In this document: one piece after another, positions 12,278 through 24,708 of the stretch
Numbering within the stretch: the first letter of the stretch is position 1
Layout of the letters: each line of letters starts with the position of its first letter
Source: Rhizophlyctis rosea
Lineage: Eukaryota; Chytridiomycota; Chytridiomycetes; Rhizophlyctidales; Rhizophlyctidaceae
Reading direction: 5' to 3'
DNA: 64,000 nucleotides
NCBI GenBank assembly: GCA_027596075.1
Contig: JADGJC010000108.1
Coordinates: 9,920-73,919 of the forward strand
The notes under the pieces: generated by a model
Seen by the model: only the letters and a program-made list of their open reading frames with translations
The model's database searches: none
What the model was told of the DNA's origin: nothing
Made by a program: the position numbers and the translations under genes

Positions 12278-14131
12278 CGGTAGTGCGAAAGTTGGGGGAA
12301 TGGATACGTCGGGGTTGACGAAGGGTGAGCATGGTGTTGGGGAGACGACTAAGAAGAAGTCGGTGGAGGAGGAGAATGAGGCTTTGAGGAAGGAGCTTCG
12401 GCGGTTAGGTTTGTATTGATGGTTATCTTTTTGATTTCATACTTTGCCCGCCGCTTATGTTGATTGGTGGCATCTAACCGCTTATTATATTGGCCATCAC
12501 CGCCCCGCAGAGCTCTAATTGGATTCGAACGAAACGAACCTTCCAAAACAAAAGCAGCAACTGGCGGACCAAAGGCGGGAATCTGAAATGCATCACGCAC
12601 ACGCCTGTGCTTCATGATTGACGTTCTCATTTTGCTTCCACAGCTAATAAACGAAAACGAACGAGTAACAAGTTTGGAGCGGCAATCAGCTCAAGCAAAG
12701 GATGTATGTTTGTTCTAGATAAGCGCAGATGTGTGTACAAGCAATCAACACGAAAATAATGCAAGTCTTCCCGCAGACATTACAGCAAAAGGAGCTAAGT
12801 ATGGACAACATCAGATTCCAAAGGAGCTTCAAGGAGAAAAGCTCCAATCAGGAAAACTCGAAACAGGTAAGCTCCTTGTCCTTCACGTCCCTCTTGTGAT
12901 AGGAATAGCACTGACTTTCTGGAAGTACAGATTTTGAGCGGCTCACGCAAGCACATGAGAAGGTACAACAGGACAATGCTCTGCTTCATGATGAGCAGAT
13001 CAGGGCGGATGGCAAGCAAGTTGCGGATGCAAAGATGGCAGCTGCAAGTCACAAGGTAATTAATGCACTTGCATATATTATCAGGTTGTTTCCAGATCAT
13101 CAACTTACACATTTCATAGACGGAGCTATCATCCTGGGATTCTTCACAACTGCGTCGCTTGCAACAAGAAAACGAACGACTGAAAACAGAGGTATGAGAT
13201 GCGAACTGCATTTCAAGATATTGCCTGAAATATAATCATCGGCCATTGCAGCGCCAAAAAGAACGCAACACACAGCTGTCAAGCACATCGCACAAAACAC
13301 AGCAAGATCAAAGCGGCGCCAACGCCGCACACCGTCGCAGTCTCTCCCACATTACATCCGGCCAGGGAGACGCCATTTCTGATGACAACTCCGCGCTCCT
13401 TGCTCAAAATAGGCAATTAGAGGCTAAGGTTGAAGGCTCCAAGCACAAGGTGGCAATTTTGAAAACACTATAGTCAACCTGACGCAAATCCGTGTCTGAT
13501 CATAATGCATAGGACACTCTCCATCCGACGACATTAATGGTGTACTCCTGCGTTCGCGTTCTTTGCAATTTGAGTATGGATGTAAGGACGTCCAGTCCCA
13601 ATCAAGGCAAAAACTAGGACGTGTCATACTAAAGCAGGTCGTGCATGAACAAATAGCACCCGCGGCTGCCGACACGGGGTTGGAACATGAAATGACTCAA
13701 AGATAGAAGGAGTTCTGCAAACAGATCGCAAAGCTGGAGGAAGAACGACAATCCAAAGACCGCAGAATCGCAGAGCTTGGTATGCAATGTGACGTGCGGC
13801 ATCAGTTGCATTATTGTCATGGGAAGAGAACTGCGTAGTGACACATCAACCTTTGATTTCAGAAAACGGAGTGAAGCAAGAGAAACTCGCGCGAGAGACT
13901 CTGGAAGATGATTTCCAGCAACAAAAGGCGTGTTTGGATCATGCTCTTCATCACTGGCTGCATGAGGGTCCGCAGGTCGTGAATGACGCGGAGCAACCCA
14001 ATTGCTCACATCTGACCATAGGCGACGGGACGGAAGACAGAAGGACAAGCAAGACGCCTTCAACCAAATGGATTCTGTGAGGCGCAAAATTGATCTTTCC
14101 CGGTTGAACAACCTCAGCTTGAAGGATGTGT
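12278..14131 (+). pseudogene. decayed multi-exon coiled-coil region, probable tail of the kinase
   Basis: A string of short exon-like segments with good splice sites encodes heptad-rich Gln/Glu/Lys/Leu sequence: EEENEALRKELRRL near 12365, LINENERVTSLERQSAQAK near 12650, FERLTQAHEKVQQDN near 12932, RRLQQENERLKTE near 13170, RQKERNTQLSS at 13252, and KQIAKLEEERQSKDRR near 13725. Stop codons interrupt it (after KVAILKTL near 13473, and TAG before KEFCKQ near 13706). Position and orientation suggest it was the C-terminal coiled coil of the kinase upstream, but this link is inferred. The final frame ends at about 14131. Confidence 0.5.
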
Positions 14132-14560
14132 AAGAAATTGGGTTGGGCTCAAACGGCATTTTTCACCGTCTAACCCAATCCCCTTTCATCTCACAAAACA
14201 GCTAGCAAATACGCGTCCTAGATTACACAGCAGCAACCCTTATCATCATTGGTGACCTGTCATAACGGTTCTTCTGGAGGGCTCTGACACGTCCGGGACA
14301 CGGGTTTGGACTAATACTAACCCCGTTCAAATGACAAAAAGCGCAATAGATCAATTTATTTTAAGACGCCTCCTAGAGACTAATAAGAACACTGCCATAA
14401 GCAACCCACCTCCCCCTCCATTCACCGCCTTTCTGTCTAATCTATGAAATCCCAATCTGCCGTGAAAGAACACTCCCGAAGTTTCAATTCATTCTTGATC
14501 ATAAACAGGTCTCCTTCTATCCACCACCAGTTTAACCCCGTCAAAGAATCCGCACCGGAA
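14132..14560. other. intergenic spacer
   Basis: No gene or repeat seen between the coiled-coil remnant and the 3' end of the F-box/LRR-like copy. Confidence 0.4.
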
Positions 14561-14562
14561 TC

Positions 14563-15711
14563 TCATATGAACACTACATCCTTCAAAGTGGGACATTGTT
14601 TCAAGGCCTTGGACACCTGCGTGCCGTCCCAGTCGCCAATCTTCAATCTCAGTGTCTCCAACTGCTTACTACCGATCTGTGACAGCAGTCCAGCCATTGC
14701 CCTGCATGGAATATAAGGACCGCCGAACGAAGAGACGAAGGTGAAGGTCACGAGATTGTGCAGGCTTGCCAGGCCCTCAGAGAAGCGGCGGAGAGACATT
14801 TGATGACGTCCTTGTGCGAATTGATAGTGAGGGAGGTGAGGGAATTCCTGGTGGTAATAGGCATGGTGAACAGGACTTCATGCCAGAAACAACCTTGAAA
14901 AGAGAATTCCCTCAATGAGGGCTGGGTCAATGATTGAAATGGGAATGTTGGGCTAATATTGCCCTATCGGAAGGTGATCTTCTGGAGGTTTGGCAGTGCC
15001 CGAGCGAAATCGGCGAAAATGATGGTAGAGTATATGTCTAGAGATCGCAAAGACTTGAAGATGAAAGGAACGTGGAATGGAGTGCGGTATGGGCCGTCTA
15101 GTTCTAGTCTCTGCAAGGGAGCCTCTTGCAGAACACCCAGGAACTGATGAATCTTGAGGGAGATGCCAAGCTTATGCAAGGACAAAGTGAGTTTCCGTAA
15201 GCGCAGAGGACCGTTGGAGTTTGCCGCGTTTGTGAAAGCTACGGCTATTGCCTCACTGGAATCTGACCTGTAGGATACTAGCTCAAGAAATCTGGTCAAG
15301 TCGAGAACCGCCAAGGGACCAATGTCGGCCTCATCAAAAATGCCGTGGCTTCGTATAGACGCTACTCGCAGTGGGTCACGAAGGAAAAGTGCGTATGCTT
15401 CGGCCTTTCGGCGAGATTTCGCGGCGGGTGTATATGTTCGAACATCCAAACGGCGATCCGCGTGTAAGCGAAAGCTGGCAATACGGAAAGTTTTGCAGAC
15501 CTGGTTGGGTAACGAACTGCGTCAACACTGATACTGACTGTGAGCGAACCTGTGGGGTCAAGCTACCTGAGCAAGGCGTATCTCGAAGGGAAGCGTGGGC
15601 GCCAAGTTACTACGGAAATTCTTGGAGTATCTGACGGGTGGCGGTTGGGCGTGTGAGAGAATATCAAGAAGAAGTTCGTCGGGAAGAGAGGTGATGGCGT
15701 GACGGCGCCAG
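14563..15711 (-). pseudogene. F-box/LRR-like protein copy 1, disabled
   Basis: Paralogue of the copy at 34162-35620. It opens with an F-box-like N-terminus (SLPDELLLDILSHAQPP). An intron at 15566-15501 is followed by VCKTFR, YALFLRDPLRVASI, PLAVLDLTRF, and leucine-rich segments ending in LETLRLKIGDWDG and LKDVVFI. The frame is broken twice relative to the paralogue: an in-frame TAG at 14966-14964 (after LQKITFR) at a position where alignment length is preserved, and a frame change near 14800 before RRFSEGLASLHNL. No clear start ATG precedes the F-box. F-box/LRR proteins normally recruit substrates to SCF ubiquitin ligases; this copy would give only a truncated product. Confidence 0.7.
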
Positions 15712-16363
15712 GGTGGTGACAACCGCCTTCCAACGCGTCCACCTGTTGATTTTCCTTACAGACAAGCCCAACACAAGCCTCAAATCCTGGCCGGAACGTT
15801 TATCAGTTGAGAATCACGATCAACTTTCACCGCCTGATGCGCAACTGATCGGGTGGCACAGCTAAAGGATGACACCACCTTGTGACGGTGCCGGAACCGG
15901 CTTGGACTTCGTTAGCCATGCTGTGGAAAACAATGGACGGATGGGCGATCTGGACCTGTCGGACCAGGTAAAGTGTTAAAAAACGCTTTGGAAAAGGCTA
16001 CATATAACTCATTCACCACGGCAGACTTGCCTACCTGGTCAAGTGATGTGAAGATCGAGTAAGCATGTCCGCTGCGACTTTGGCTGAGAAAATATGCGGG
16101 AAGGTATGCTTGGTGAACTGCAATTTGCCTGAGGTTTGGGAAATTGGGACCCAACCCTTGGGACCCGTGGCGCATTTCAAGTTTGGGTCGCGTCAAACTG
16201 TATTTTGTCGCAGCGATTGTAGGCGATGGTCAGAAGATAAGATGTGGTGATGGCAAAAGAGTATTGATTGAAAGAAAAAAAACAATATCCTGACTATAAA
16301 ATGGACAAAAATGAAGTCCCAAACGAACAGTACATGTAAGTCATCACCTTGATGCTGCTAACA
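15712..16363. other. intergenic spacer
   Basis: No supported gene. It lies between the broken F-box/LRR copy and the 3' end of SPE2. Confidence 0.4.
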
Positions 16364-18066
16364 CTACCGAGCTGCAAGATTCTTCCCCTTCCCAACCTTT
16401 TTAGCTGCTACCCTGGCTCTATCATAATGGGAAAACACCAGATCCCACTTCCCAAGGCTTTGCGCAATACGGTCCCTCCTCCTGAAACCTTTAATGTTCC
16501 CATCCAACAATCCGCCAACAGCGTGATGCTTCTGGCCCGCCGTACGACGTGTAAACAACGTGGTAGAGAAACGTCCTGGCCTGAAAACATCAATGACACG
16601 ACTGACCACGTCATCAAAAGAATTGAACTCGGACTCCGAGCCTGGACGAAGGCGACGGTAAAAGTCCTTCACGGGGATGGTTGTTTCGAAGGATGCATAG
16701 GAGCAGATGCTCTCCGGTGTGACATGGATAGTGAAATAGTACGGGCCTAAGAGTCCATTGAGAGAGTAGCCGCAAGGATCGAAAAGGTAATGGTCGACCT
16801 TGGCATTGGGGTAGATGTGGGAAATACCGGTTTCACGCTTTGTGTAGAGAAGCCAGAATCAGCATGCAGGTCCGCAACCTTTTCATCAGAGCATTGCAAA
16901 AGAGCACTCACGTAGACACGTTCTGCCCCTTCCTTCAACACCCGCTCCCCTCCTTCCTCCTTGGCTGCACGCAACTCATGCACGGTCCGCCAGAAAGGTT
17001 TCATGGCCTCTGGGTCAAGGTTTGTCATGAGGATCTCAAGCGTGACGTCGTCCTCGTCCTCGTCATCTTCCGGTGCGGAGCCTTCTCCATCGCTAGATTC
17101 CCCGCTGCGGGAGGAAGAGGTGTCGGAGAGTTCCACCCCATCCAAGTCGAGGCCAGCACCGAGGGGAGTGCACATGTAGAGGCACCAGTGGTCGCCGTTG
17201 ATGTTGCCGAGAACATATCCAGATGTTTCATAGGTGTCGTTGGGGAACATCTTATCAAGGTAGCCTACCTGCAAAATCGGCAGCTTAGAATATGATCAAA
17301 TCTCTCCATAGTGATAACTGCACCCTTACCTCGTCGCTCCAGCGGCCGTGGGGCCACGCCTGCTTCTCGGGGTACAAGAAAGCTTTGCGAGAGTAGAACA
17401 CAGCGTTCACGTCGTGGAACCCGCAGTGCTCAGCAGCGATTTCAAGGATGCGAGACACAGCATGGAGAAGCGTCGTGGTTCCGCAAGTCTTCAGCATGAG
17501 TCGGTTCGGGTAAACAAACATGGACGACTCGCTTGTAGATGTGAAATATTAGGGTCAGAACGGGGTTGATCATTGAACATCAAGATGCATATTGACGGTT
17601 TACCTGAGAAGGTAAGCTGTCACAGACTCATTCTCAATGACATTCAGGACTTGACACTGGACAATGCTCAACATCTCCTCCCACACACCACGCGGAACAG
17701 TCCGCAGACCGGTACGGCGGTAATGCCATTTCCCGGTATCGTCAGTAAAAGCGCCATTGGGATAAGCGTGTGTTGGCGTTTCCAATTCGCCAAAAGCTTC
17801 GTCAGTGTCCTTGCCATTGACAGGACGGAACCAAATCTCAAAAAGCTTCTCGGGACCTTCGAACCCGCATTGAGTCAACTGACCGGCGGACTCATCGGGG
17901 AGGGGTTCGGGATGAGTTATAGTGGATACGATGGAGGGAAGGAGGGTGGTGGCTGCGGGTGGAGGAGCAGCTCCAGAACCGCTGAAGGCGGAGGGCGGCG
18001 TTTGAGTGATCTTGTGCGAGACATTGTGGGTGGCTGCTAAAGGAGTAGAAGCTGTGTTACTTACCA
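16364..18066 (-). CDS. SPE2: S-adenosylmethionine decarboxylase proenzyme
   Basis: Makes decarboxylated AdoMet, the aminopropyl donor for spermidine and spermine, in the cytosol. Exons: a first one ending at 17604, then 17531-17330, 17268-16912 and 16837-16364, all in phase. FEGPEKLFEIWF opens the conserved region. The intron splits the autocleavage site, and splicing restores LLSESSMFVYPNR, where the Glu-Ser bond is cut and Ser becomes the pyruvoyl group. KTCGTTTLLHA, GYVLGNINGDHWCLYM, GISHIYPNAKVDHYLFDPCGYSLNG and the C-terminal half follow. An acidic Ser/Asp/Glu-rich insert (about 17130-17040) separates two conserved blocks. The true start is unresolved: the frame is open back to 18066 without an ATG, so an additional short 5' exon is likely. 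A nine-codon ORF lies just upstream. Confidence 0.9.
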
Positions 18067-18067
18067 A

Positions 18068-18102
18068 ATGGGTGAATCTTTGATGATCATTTTTGGGAAT
18101 GT
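18068..18102 (-). promoter_or_regulatory. possible upstream ORF or 5' exon of SPE2
   Basis: On the minus strand an ATG at about 18090 starts MIIKDSPIW followed by a stop. A GTAAGT donor-like motif overlaps the end. It could be a small upstream ORF or the first coding exon. AdoMetDC mRNAs of animals and plants are regulated by short uORFs, which makes either reading worth noting. Confidence 0.3.
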
Positions 18103-19345
18103 GAACAAATTTCTTGTTTAGGGCCTGCTAGGGTGGTTCCTTGGGCGCACGCTTCACAGTCAAAAGTTTGGGCGAGGTTGCGACTATGTCAACAGGAGGA
18201 CGTTCTATTGGGGGAGCTTGTCCACGTGGTACCTGGAGGAGCATGTGGTACGGTGTTAGAATGATTACCGATGCGGGTCCGTTGGAATTGAGCGACAAAG
18301 AAGCGCATGACGCATATATCTCCAGAATCCATTCCCATTCAGCATCCCGCTCTTCCTTGTATCCAAACGGCCGGCCTATCTCCAGCAAAACTCACCTGAA
18401 CGTCAAGAACGAAGTGGAAGGACAAAACGGAAACAAGGTACACTGCGTCGCGGAGTCGCGGCGCATAACAGTGGAGAAGGCGAGACCCGAGGGTGACAAT
18501 GTGAACGGAGGCCGTATTGGCGGTTTAATTATTGTTATATGCGGCCCGGTTTACGGACGCACAGTAGGTTTTCACTCTCAGTATTGTGTGAAAAACTATG
18601 GGGCGGTTGGACCTCCACAATTTTTCGGTGTTTCTCAAGTAGGGCAAGCGGTTAGGACTGTAGACTGCTCTTCAACCAAACAGCGTCCAATATGAGAGGT
18701 TGTGTTGGTGCGTAGGAATTGGGCCGGGAAAGTGAGATCTCGTGAGAAGAAAGGCTTCTTATCTGAGTGTTGGTCAGGATTGTTGCGAGATCTGTGGTGA
18801 CCTCAGGGCATCGATGAAGGTTTGATGGGCCAAAAAAACTGCGCCACGAAGCGTACACTTTCGTGCAACCAAATTGCTAAAAAAGGCAGTCCTACGTATG
18901 TTTGCTTACTCACCTCACGTGGGGCTGAGGAACTTCGCGCCCAGGCGGCCCAACACAGAATTCGCGGGTGGGGAAGCCCCGCGTTCGAACCCCGAACCTC
19001 CCGTTGCTGCAGCCTTTCGGCTTTCTTGGGGAGCAGTTTTCGGCGGATTGCAGAGATTACCACCCACCCCCAGTGGTTGACGAGCCCTAAATGGACTGGG
19101 TAGGTATTTCAATCTGGCAGAACAGGTGAATTTGTCAAAATGCGAAGACCACGAAGTATCAGGTGTTCCACAGCTTTGATACATATGTCTCATTGACAGA
19201 TGTACAAGAAGTTACAAGAAGACAAGAGCTATGAATTCATTGAGCCTGAGCTGCTCAAATTATCGCCTCAAACCTAGGACTTGACAAAATTTTCAGACTA
19301 TGGCTAGAAGTCCAAGAGACACTAAGCCGCCTACCAACTGCCAAT
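18103..19345. other. intergenic spacer
   Basis: No supported gene. It contains a tRNA B-box-like GTTCGAAC near 18983 without a foldable tRNA, and it holds the SPE2 promoter and the monooxygenase 3' flank. Confidence 0.4.
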
Positions 19346-21512
19346 TTAGAGCAAGAGCAACCCAACTACTCCGGCCACAGCCGTCAAAACTATGCCCCCA
19401 AAACTTCCGCCAGCAGCAACCCTCATCCAACCAGGACTCGCTCCACTGCTAGCCCCAGTCCCACTCGGACTAGTCTGCTTACATACACCATCATTAGCCT
19501 TGAACGACCCAACATCACTAGATATCATCAATCCCTGCTTCAAAGCGCCCTGCACATAAGTCCCAAAGACCTCCACATCTGTTCCATTGCCCACAGTAAT
19601 GGTACCATTCTTCACGCCAGCATCGAAATTCGTCTCATAGACAGTCATGTTCATCTGGGTTGCGCAGATTGACGCGTTGGTGTCGAGGACGTTGACGCAC
19701 CAGTCTACCGGAACACGAGGATAGTACTGGATAATGTTGAAACACATTTCTTGGGAGGTCGATTCACCGTAGGGGGTGGAGTTGGTGCGTCCGAGGGAGG
19801 TGTAGGTGCAGGTGGTGATTAGAGAGTCGCCAGGTGTAAGGGTGCGGGGACCAGTAGGGAGGGAGGCGATGGATTGGAAGTTGAAGTCGTAGTGGGTTCT
19901 GGATCGGAGTTTATTATTCAACAACCCATGCTTCCCGATGGGCAAACAAAACTTACAGGTTCCCGACTGGCTCCAATTCAACACCATTGCTGATATGTCT
20001 GGTACTGATGCTCTTCCCCAAAGTGTGCATATGGAAGAAGTTTCGCCACAAGGTCACAGGCTTTCCGAACTTTTGCGTGCAAGCTCCAGGACACTCTCCT
20101 CCTCCCAGATTGAAGCTGTCAGTGTTCGGCGGGATGACGAAGTTGGAGACACCCGTGAAGAGAACGCCCATATCATTGGGACGGAGTTGTTCGGTGTACC
20201 ACATCTGAGGTCGTGGAGATAGGGAAGAATGTTGGAAGAGATCCAGAAGTCGAGCTCAAGTAAGAATCTCACCTTGAACCCGCTGTTATCAACAACCCCG
20301 CTCTGTGCTGCTTCATTGTTATAATGGACCTGCAGGGCGAAGTATCTCAATCCGCCCGGGACGTTCCCACCGGCAAAGGCCGCCTCAGCAGGCAAGTCCA
20401 CTTGTCCAATTCCAGGAGCCCACACCATGGTGAAATCCGAACAAGCTGCTTCCATTGATTCGCAATCGTAAATGTCGCCCAACTGGGATGGAGGGGTGAG
20501 GCATCCATCTATATTGAGGGTTGAAAGGAGAGATGAGGTGGGGAGGTTCACAGAGATGTTCAAGTGATAGGAAGGGCGCACGAGATGCAAAATCCTCAAC
20601 CTGGGTCCGAAAATAATCTTGAAACTTACAGATAATCATATGGTGCACTAACTTGGACCTCGCAACACCCTCATATCGAATCAAATGATATTTGGTGTTA
20701 TTCTTCGGCAAAGTCAACTCGCCGTGAGTGCAGGTGTATGAAGTCGTTCGATTGCTAGGCACCGTCACATTGGGCATGTATACTTCAAACATAGCCAAAT
20801 CCGCAGGGTCCGATGCCGGCGGTTTAGCATTGGGATCTGGAATGAAGGTGACGGACGTTGTTCCGCGATTGGTAGGGCCATGGTAGGAGAGAGTTGGACC
20901 AGTGCCGATTGCCCTATCAGTTCATGTTAAGAAAACGCCGCCCATGCCTTGACGGACTGTTAGGAAAGCATTTCTCACCAAATAACTTTCTGATCGACAT
21001 GTGTCAGGATATCAAAGTCGTGATCGTCACAGGTATCCAATGGACGAGACCACACAGCTGTCGTGGAGTTGCCAGAACTGGAGGACCGCGACGCGTCGAG
21101 GGTAACATCTTGGCTGCTATCCAATTGCGGCATCGCAAAGGCTTCAGAGAAGTAGTCCTGAGCCTGCAGTTTGTTGTTGGAATCCGTAGATATGACTGTG
21201 ATGTCCGCGCCTTTCATTCCTGATCCCACGTCGGCAGTCAGTAAGTTGCGTGAGAAAGTCTTACTGAGAGAGCCACATGCCGCTCGTACCTCCATTTTCA
21301 CTCAACCCAAGCGCAAACCAAGAGTTCCCTCCGTTATCGACTGTAGCGCCAAAGATGATCTTGCCGTCTTTGACGTTCCAATGCAAGGCGTAACGAGAAT
21401 TGAGCTGGACGCAATTGGGAAACGCGTCCTTGGAGAGGTTGGCGTAACATGATGCCGCGAACGTCTGGGATGTCAAAAACCCGATAGTAAGGCTGAGGGG
21501 GAGGAGACGCAT
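19346..21512 (-). CDS. DOMON / copper type II monooxygenase (DBH/MOXD1-like)
   Basis: Six exons, 21512-21290, 21219-20979, 20913-20630, 20508-20273, 20204-19957 and 19898-19346, join in phase to 595 codons (594 aa). Order: signal peptide (MRLLPLSLTIGFLTSQTFA); DOMON domain (YALHWNVKDGKIIFGATV, GMKGADI, WSRPLDTCDDHD); copper N-domain with KLVHHMIIYGC; copper C-domain with YFALQVHYNN, PNDMGVLFTG, FFHMHTLGK and SQEMCF; then a Ser/Gly-rich linker and a terminal hydrophobic helix that fits a GPI signal or membrane anchor. The HHM and HxH copper ligand motifs and the Met of EMCF are present. Family members hydroxylate substrates with ascorbate and O2; the substrate is not predictable. Many N-glycosylation sites fit a secreted or cell-surface location. 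Confidence 0.9.
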
Positions 21513-22709
21513 GGTGGGGAACCTTTTAGTCTGGTTTGAGTTTACGTGAGTGGGTTTGACGGAGAAACCGGTGGGGACTGTAAAATGATAGATAATGAAG
21601 TTGATTGACAAATGAATGAGATGTCGGATCTTTCGTTGAAGGCTCTGTCGGAATAGACCGCAAGCTCCCAAACACCGGATGCGAGCTTTTATAACTCTCC
21701 TTACATCGAATGGAAGGGTACTGATTGCATCAGCGAAGTATCAACTTGTTCTTTGGGAAAGTGTGAAGGTGGAAACAAGGCCGATGTGACCATGATCCGT
21801 TGCCAAGAGATTTGATGGATGCGAAAAGGATGTAAAATAAGACTGATGACACCAACTCCTCCGGAAACATTGCTTTTCCCTCCGGACCTGATGCATATTT
21901 CAGTTTTTGACAGCTGTTTGCCTTGGCGCGGGCACACATTGATGGTCACAGAAGGGGCAGTGCTAGGACGCGCGGGCTCATGAAGGCAACGTCCTGCGCG
22001 TTTACCTAAGCACCCTCCGCTCCTCCGAAATTGGAGGAACTTGGACCCCACAAACAATCATCCACCATTGGAAACTTTGGGAACCACCGAAAGATGCACT
22101 TTACCATTATGAATGGAGTTCCGAAAATATTGCAGTCCACGCTTTTCGGGATGGGGTGGAGGAGTGGAAATTCGGCTTTGACTAGTTTGATTGGGATCAG
22201 TATGAAAGCATCGCGGAATTCCGGTCCCTGTGTTCAGTGACAGGCTGTGCAAGCCTATGACTGTTATGTGCAAGTCAGCATAAGATAGCAAAAATCATCC
22301 TTGGCAATGTACACAGCTGCTGGGGTGGATGGGACTTGAAGTCAGCGAAAGTTCCAACATCTTTCCCCTGTGTTAATCCGTTGTTCCCACTCAAAGATGA
22401 TCAGAATATGACCAGACGGAGAAGGCATGCTATGTACGAAACACCACCAATGTCCAAGTAAGCTGGAAGCAGATGAAGTGAACCGATAACTTCAACTGTG
22501 CTGAACTATGTCAACATGTGATGGAGATGGATACCTGTGCAGCAAACTGCGTGATCGTTTTCCCCCAGATGCCACCCACTATCAGTCACTTTTCAGGCTC
22601 AAAAATTGGCAGTAATGATAATGGTCCCCCACTAGGGCCCAATATGCGGGGCGGACGAAACGCAAGAAGTGCTCAAGAGTGCTACTTTTCATGTTATTCT
22701 TACGATTAC
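21513..22709. other. intergenic spacer
   Basis: Holds the 5' flank of the monooxygenase and the 3' flank of the F-box-like gene. No gene, RNA or repeat recognised. Confidence 0.4.
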
Positions 22710-24708
22710 TTAGTCAAAGACACTGGAACGATCAGCCCCGGGGCGGTAGCGGACATTTGCTGAACGGACCGGGGGGCTAATAAGGTCCAATAGATATTGA
22801 GAGGGCCTGGCAAACCCGTTTGCTCCACCGTCCCTCCCACAAAGACTCAACAAACTCCCCAAAGAAACTTGACTATAAACCGCCGACCGATCCACAGTGG
22901 TTTCTCCCACAAGATGTGCCCTCCACGTCCCCTCCAAAGCATCAAAGAACATCTCCCTAATCGTCTCATTCTGAATCTGCTTCACCTCCACTACGAACTC
23001 CCCGTCTATCTTGAGCCCCTTCTCTACCAACAGCCGCCAAAGATCCTCAAACTCCTCCTTCGAACGTTTTGGTTTCTGCGGCCGAACGCTTTCAGTCCAC
23101 GCTTCAAAAGCATCGTCGCTCGACTCGCACCGTTGCCCCACTCCATCCCCATGATTGTAAACTCCGCAGCCGAATCCGTCGTGAAACGACAGCATCTTAC
23201 TCTGACCATCAAAGCCATCCCTCTCGTCCCAATGCCCGACTATTGTCCCAATGAACCGCTTGATATTTGTCCCGTTGCTGCAAAGGGAATTGACGTCCCA
23301 TCCAGACTCAAGCAGCCAGCGCATGCGATCTTTGTGCGGGAGGACTTCAAGGAGGTTGAGGTATGTGCGGGATAGTTTGAAGTGGTCGATTCCCATGATA
23401 ATGTGCAATGAGGCGCGCTTGCCCACGCGGGCCCATATGAACAAGACGGAGCGGAGGAAGATTATTGGTGTGTTCAGGATTGCTTCGAATAACGCCTGTG
23501 AGGTAAGGATAATTCCGCATATATATGAATGACCTGTACGTTGAAATTTGCAAAGCTGATTGCACCTTACCTTCGAATTGGCATCTATTTGCACCCCACC
23601 GGAGGAATCCACAAGCCGCATCACTGTGCCCAACACAGCCTGCAGACACGGTCTCCACCAGGTAGCTTGACGGATGTTAGAAGAATTCAGGCGTGACAAC
23701 TGCCCAAGAACGATCCGCGCCAGTGCAACGTATGCGGGCTTTGGAGCGACAAACTGCAAGATGCTCATGAGCCTTTTTGCCATTTCCGGTGGAGGACAGG
23801 AGCCAATAGGCAGGATTTTATCGAAGATGTTGACGAGATGGTCGGGTCGGACGTTATCGAAGACTTTTGAATGGATGGCTTCGGGATGACTTTGAATCCA
23901 GATGGTCGCCAAAACGCCGCAATTGTGGACTACGGTGAGAAAGTGCGCAGTGTCAATGCTATTGCTGATTCCGTATGCAATGAGCGTTCTGTTGAGGCAG
24001 CTGGCGAAGCAGTCTGGTAGGAACGGGTGCGGGATTTTGGAGGACAGGTTGTTGGCTGTTTGGAATAGGAAGTCGACAATGTCGAACTGCTTCATCGAGG
24101 CCGCCAGAGAGACCGATTCCACGACAAAATTCGTGAGAAAATCCGAACCCAACCACTGCCAAGTAAGAATATTCGCGTTCCCCATCATGATCCCCCACTC
24201 GATAGCGTCGCATATGACGCACACGCCCTCCAACCACCCTCCCCTCACAGCCTTCAACGCGCACGACTGAAACGCCCGCAGGAGTCGTTCGCCCTTTGCC
24301 TGGGTATCGCATGAATACATCCTAACGACTCTGATGATCCAAGAGAGCATGTCACTCCTTGTCAACCGCACCGCTTCCCCAATCCAGAAGTCGACACCAT
24401 CCGCGCCGGTATTTTGCAACAAGGCCTCCAGTGTCAGAATTCCCGGACCGTTTTTGCTCGCGGAATACTTCCAACGCATCATTGCCATTGCGAAGGTGTG
24501 ACCGGTCTCGCTTTTGTCGCCGAAGAAACGTCGCCACAAGTTGTAAATCGGTACGTGCAGACTGAACATTGCATTTGACTTCCAGCGCGTATGCAATATG
24601 CTTCGTTGTCATGCGAAGTGTCTTCCAGTCGTTTTTGGAAAGGTGTACTCCTATGTGTTGAAGAACCTCTAGGGGGAACACGGCCAAGCTGGTTGAGTGC
24701 GCGCTCAT
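22710..24708 (-). CDS. large F-box-like family, copy 1 (one frameshift)
   Basis: Starts at ATG 24708 with an F-box-like helix set (VFPLEVLQHIGVHLSKNDWKTLR), followed by about 600 residues of weakly ankyrin-like helical pairs (for example WLEGVCVICDAIEWG, VESVSLAASMKQFDIVDFLF). An in-frame 75-nt GT-AG intron (23570-23496) precedes ALFEAILNTPIIFLRSVLFIWAR and the family signature LLEVLPHKDRMRWLLESGWDVN. Homology to the other copies changes frame near 24566 (ALEVK then MFSLHVPIYNLW), a net one-base insertion with no splice sites nearby. It may be a genuine disruption, since all relatives also look damaged. If the frame is read through, this is the most complete member. Probable role by family: substrate receptor of an SCF E3 ligase; inference only. 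Confidence 0.65.

Noticed and set aside
18960..19000. tRNA-like B box (GTTCGAACC)
   Set aside because: No T-arm pairing, no A box at the right distance and no acceptor stem on either strand.
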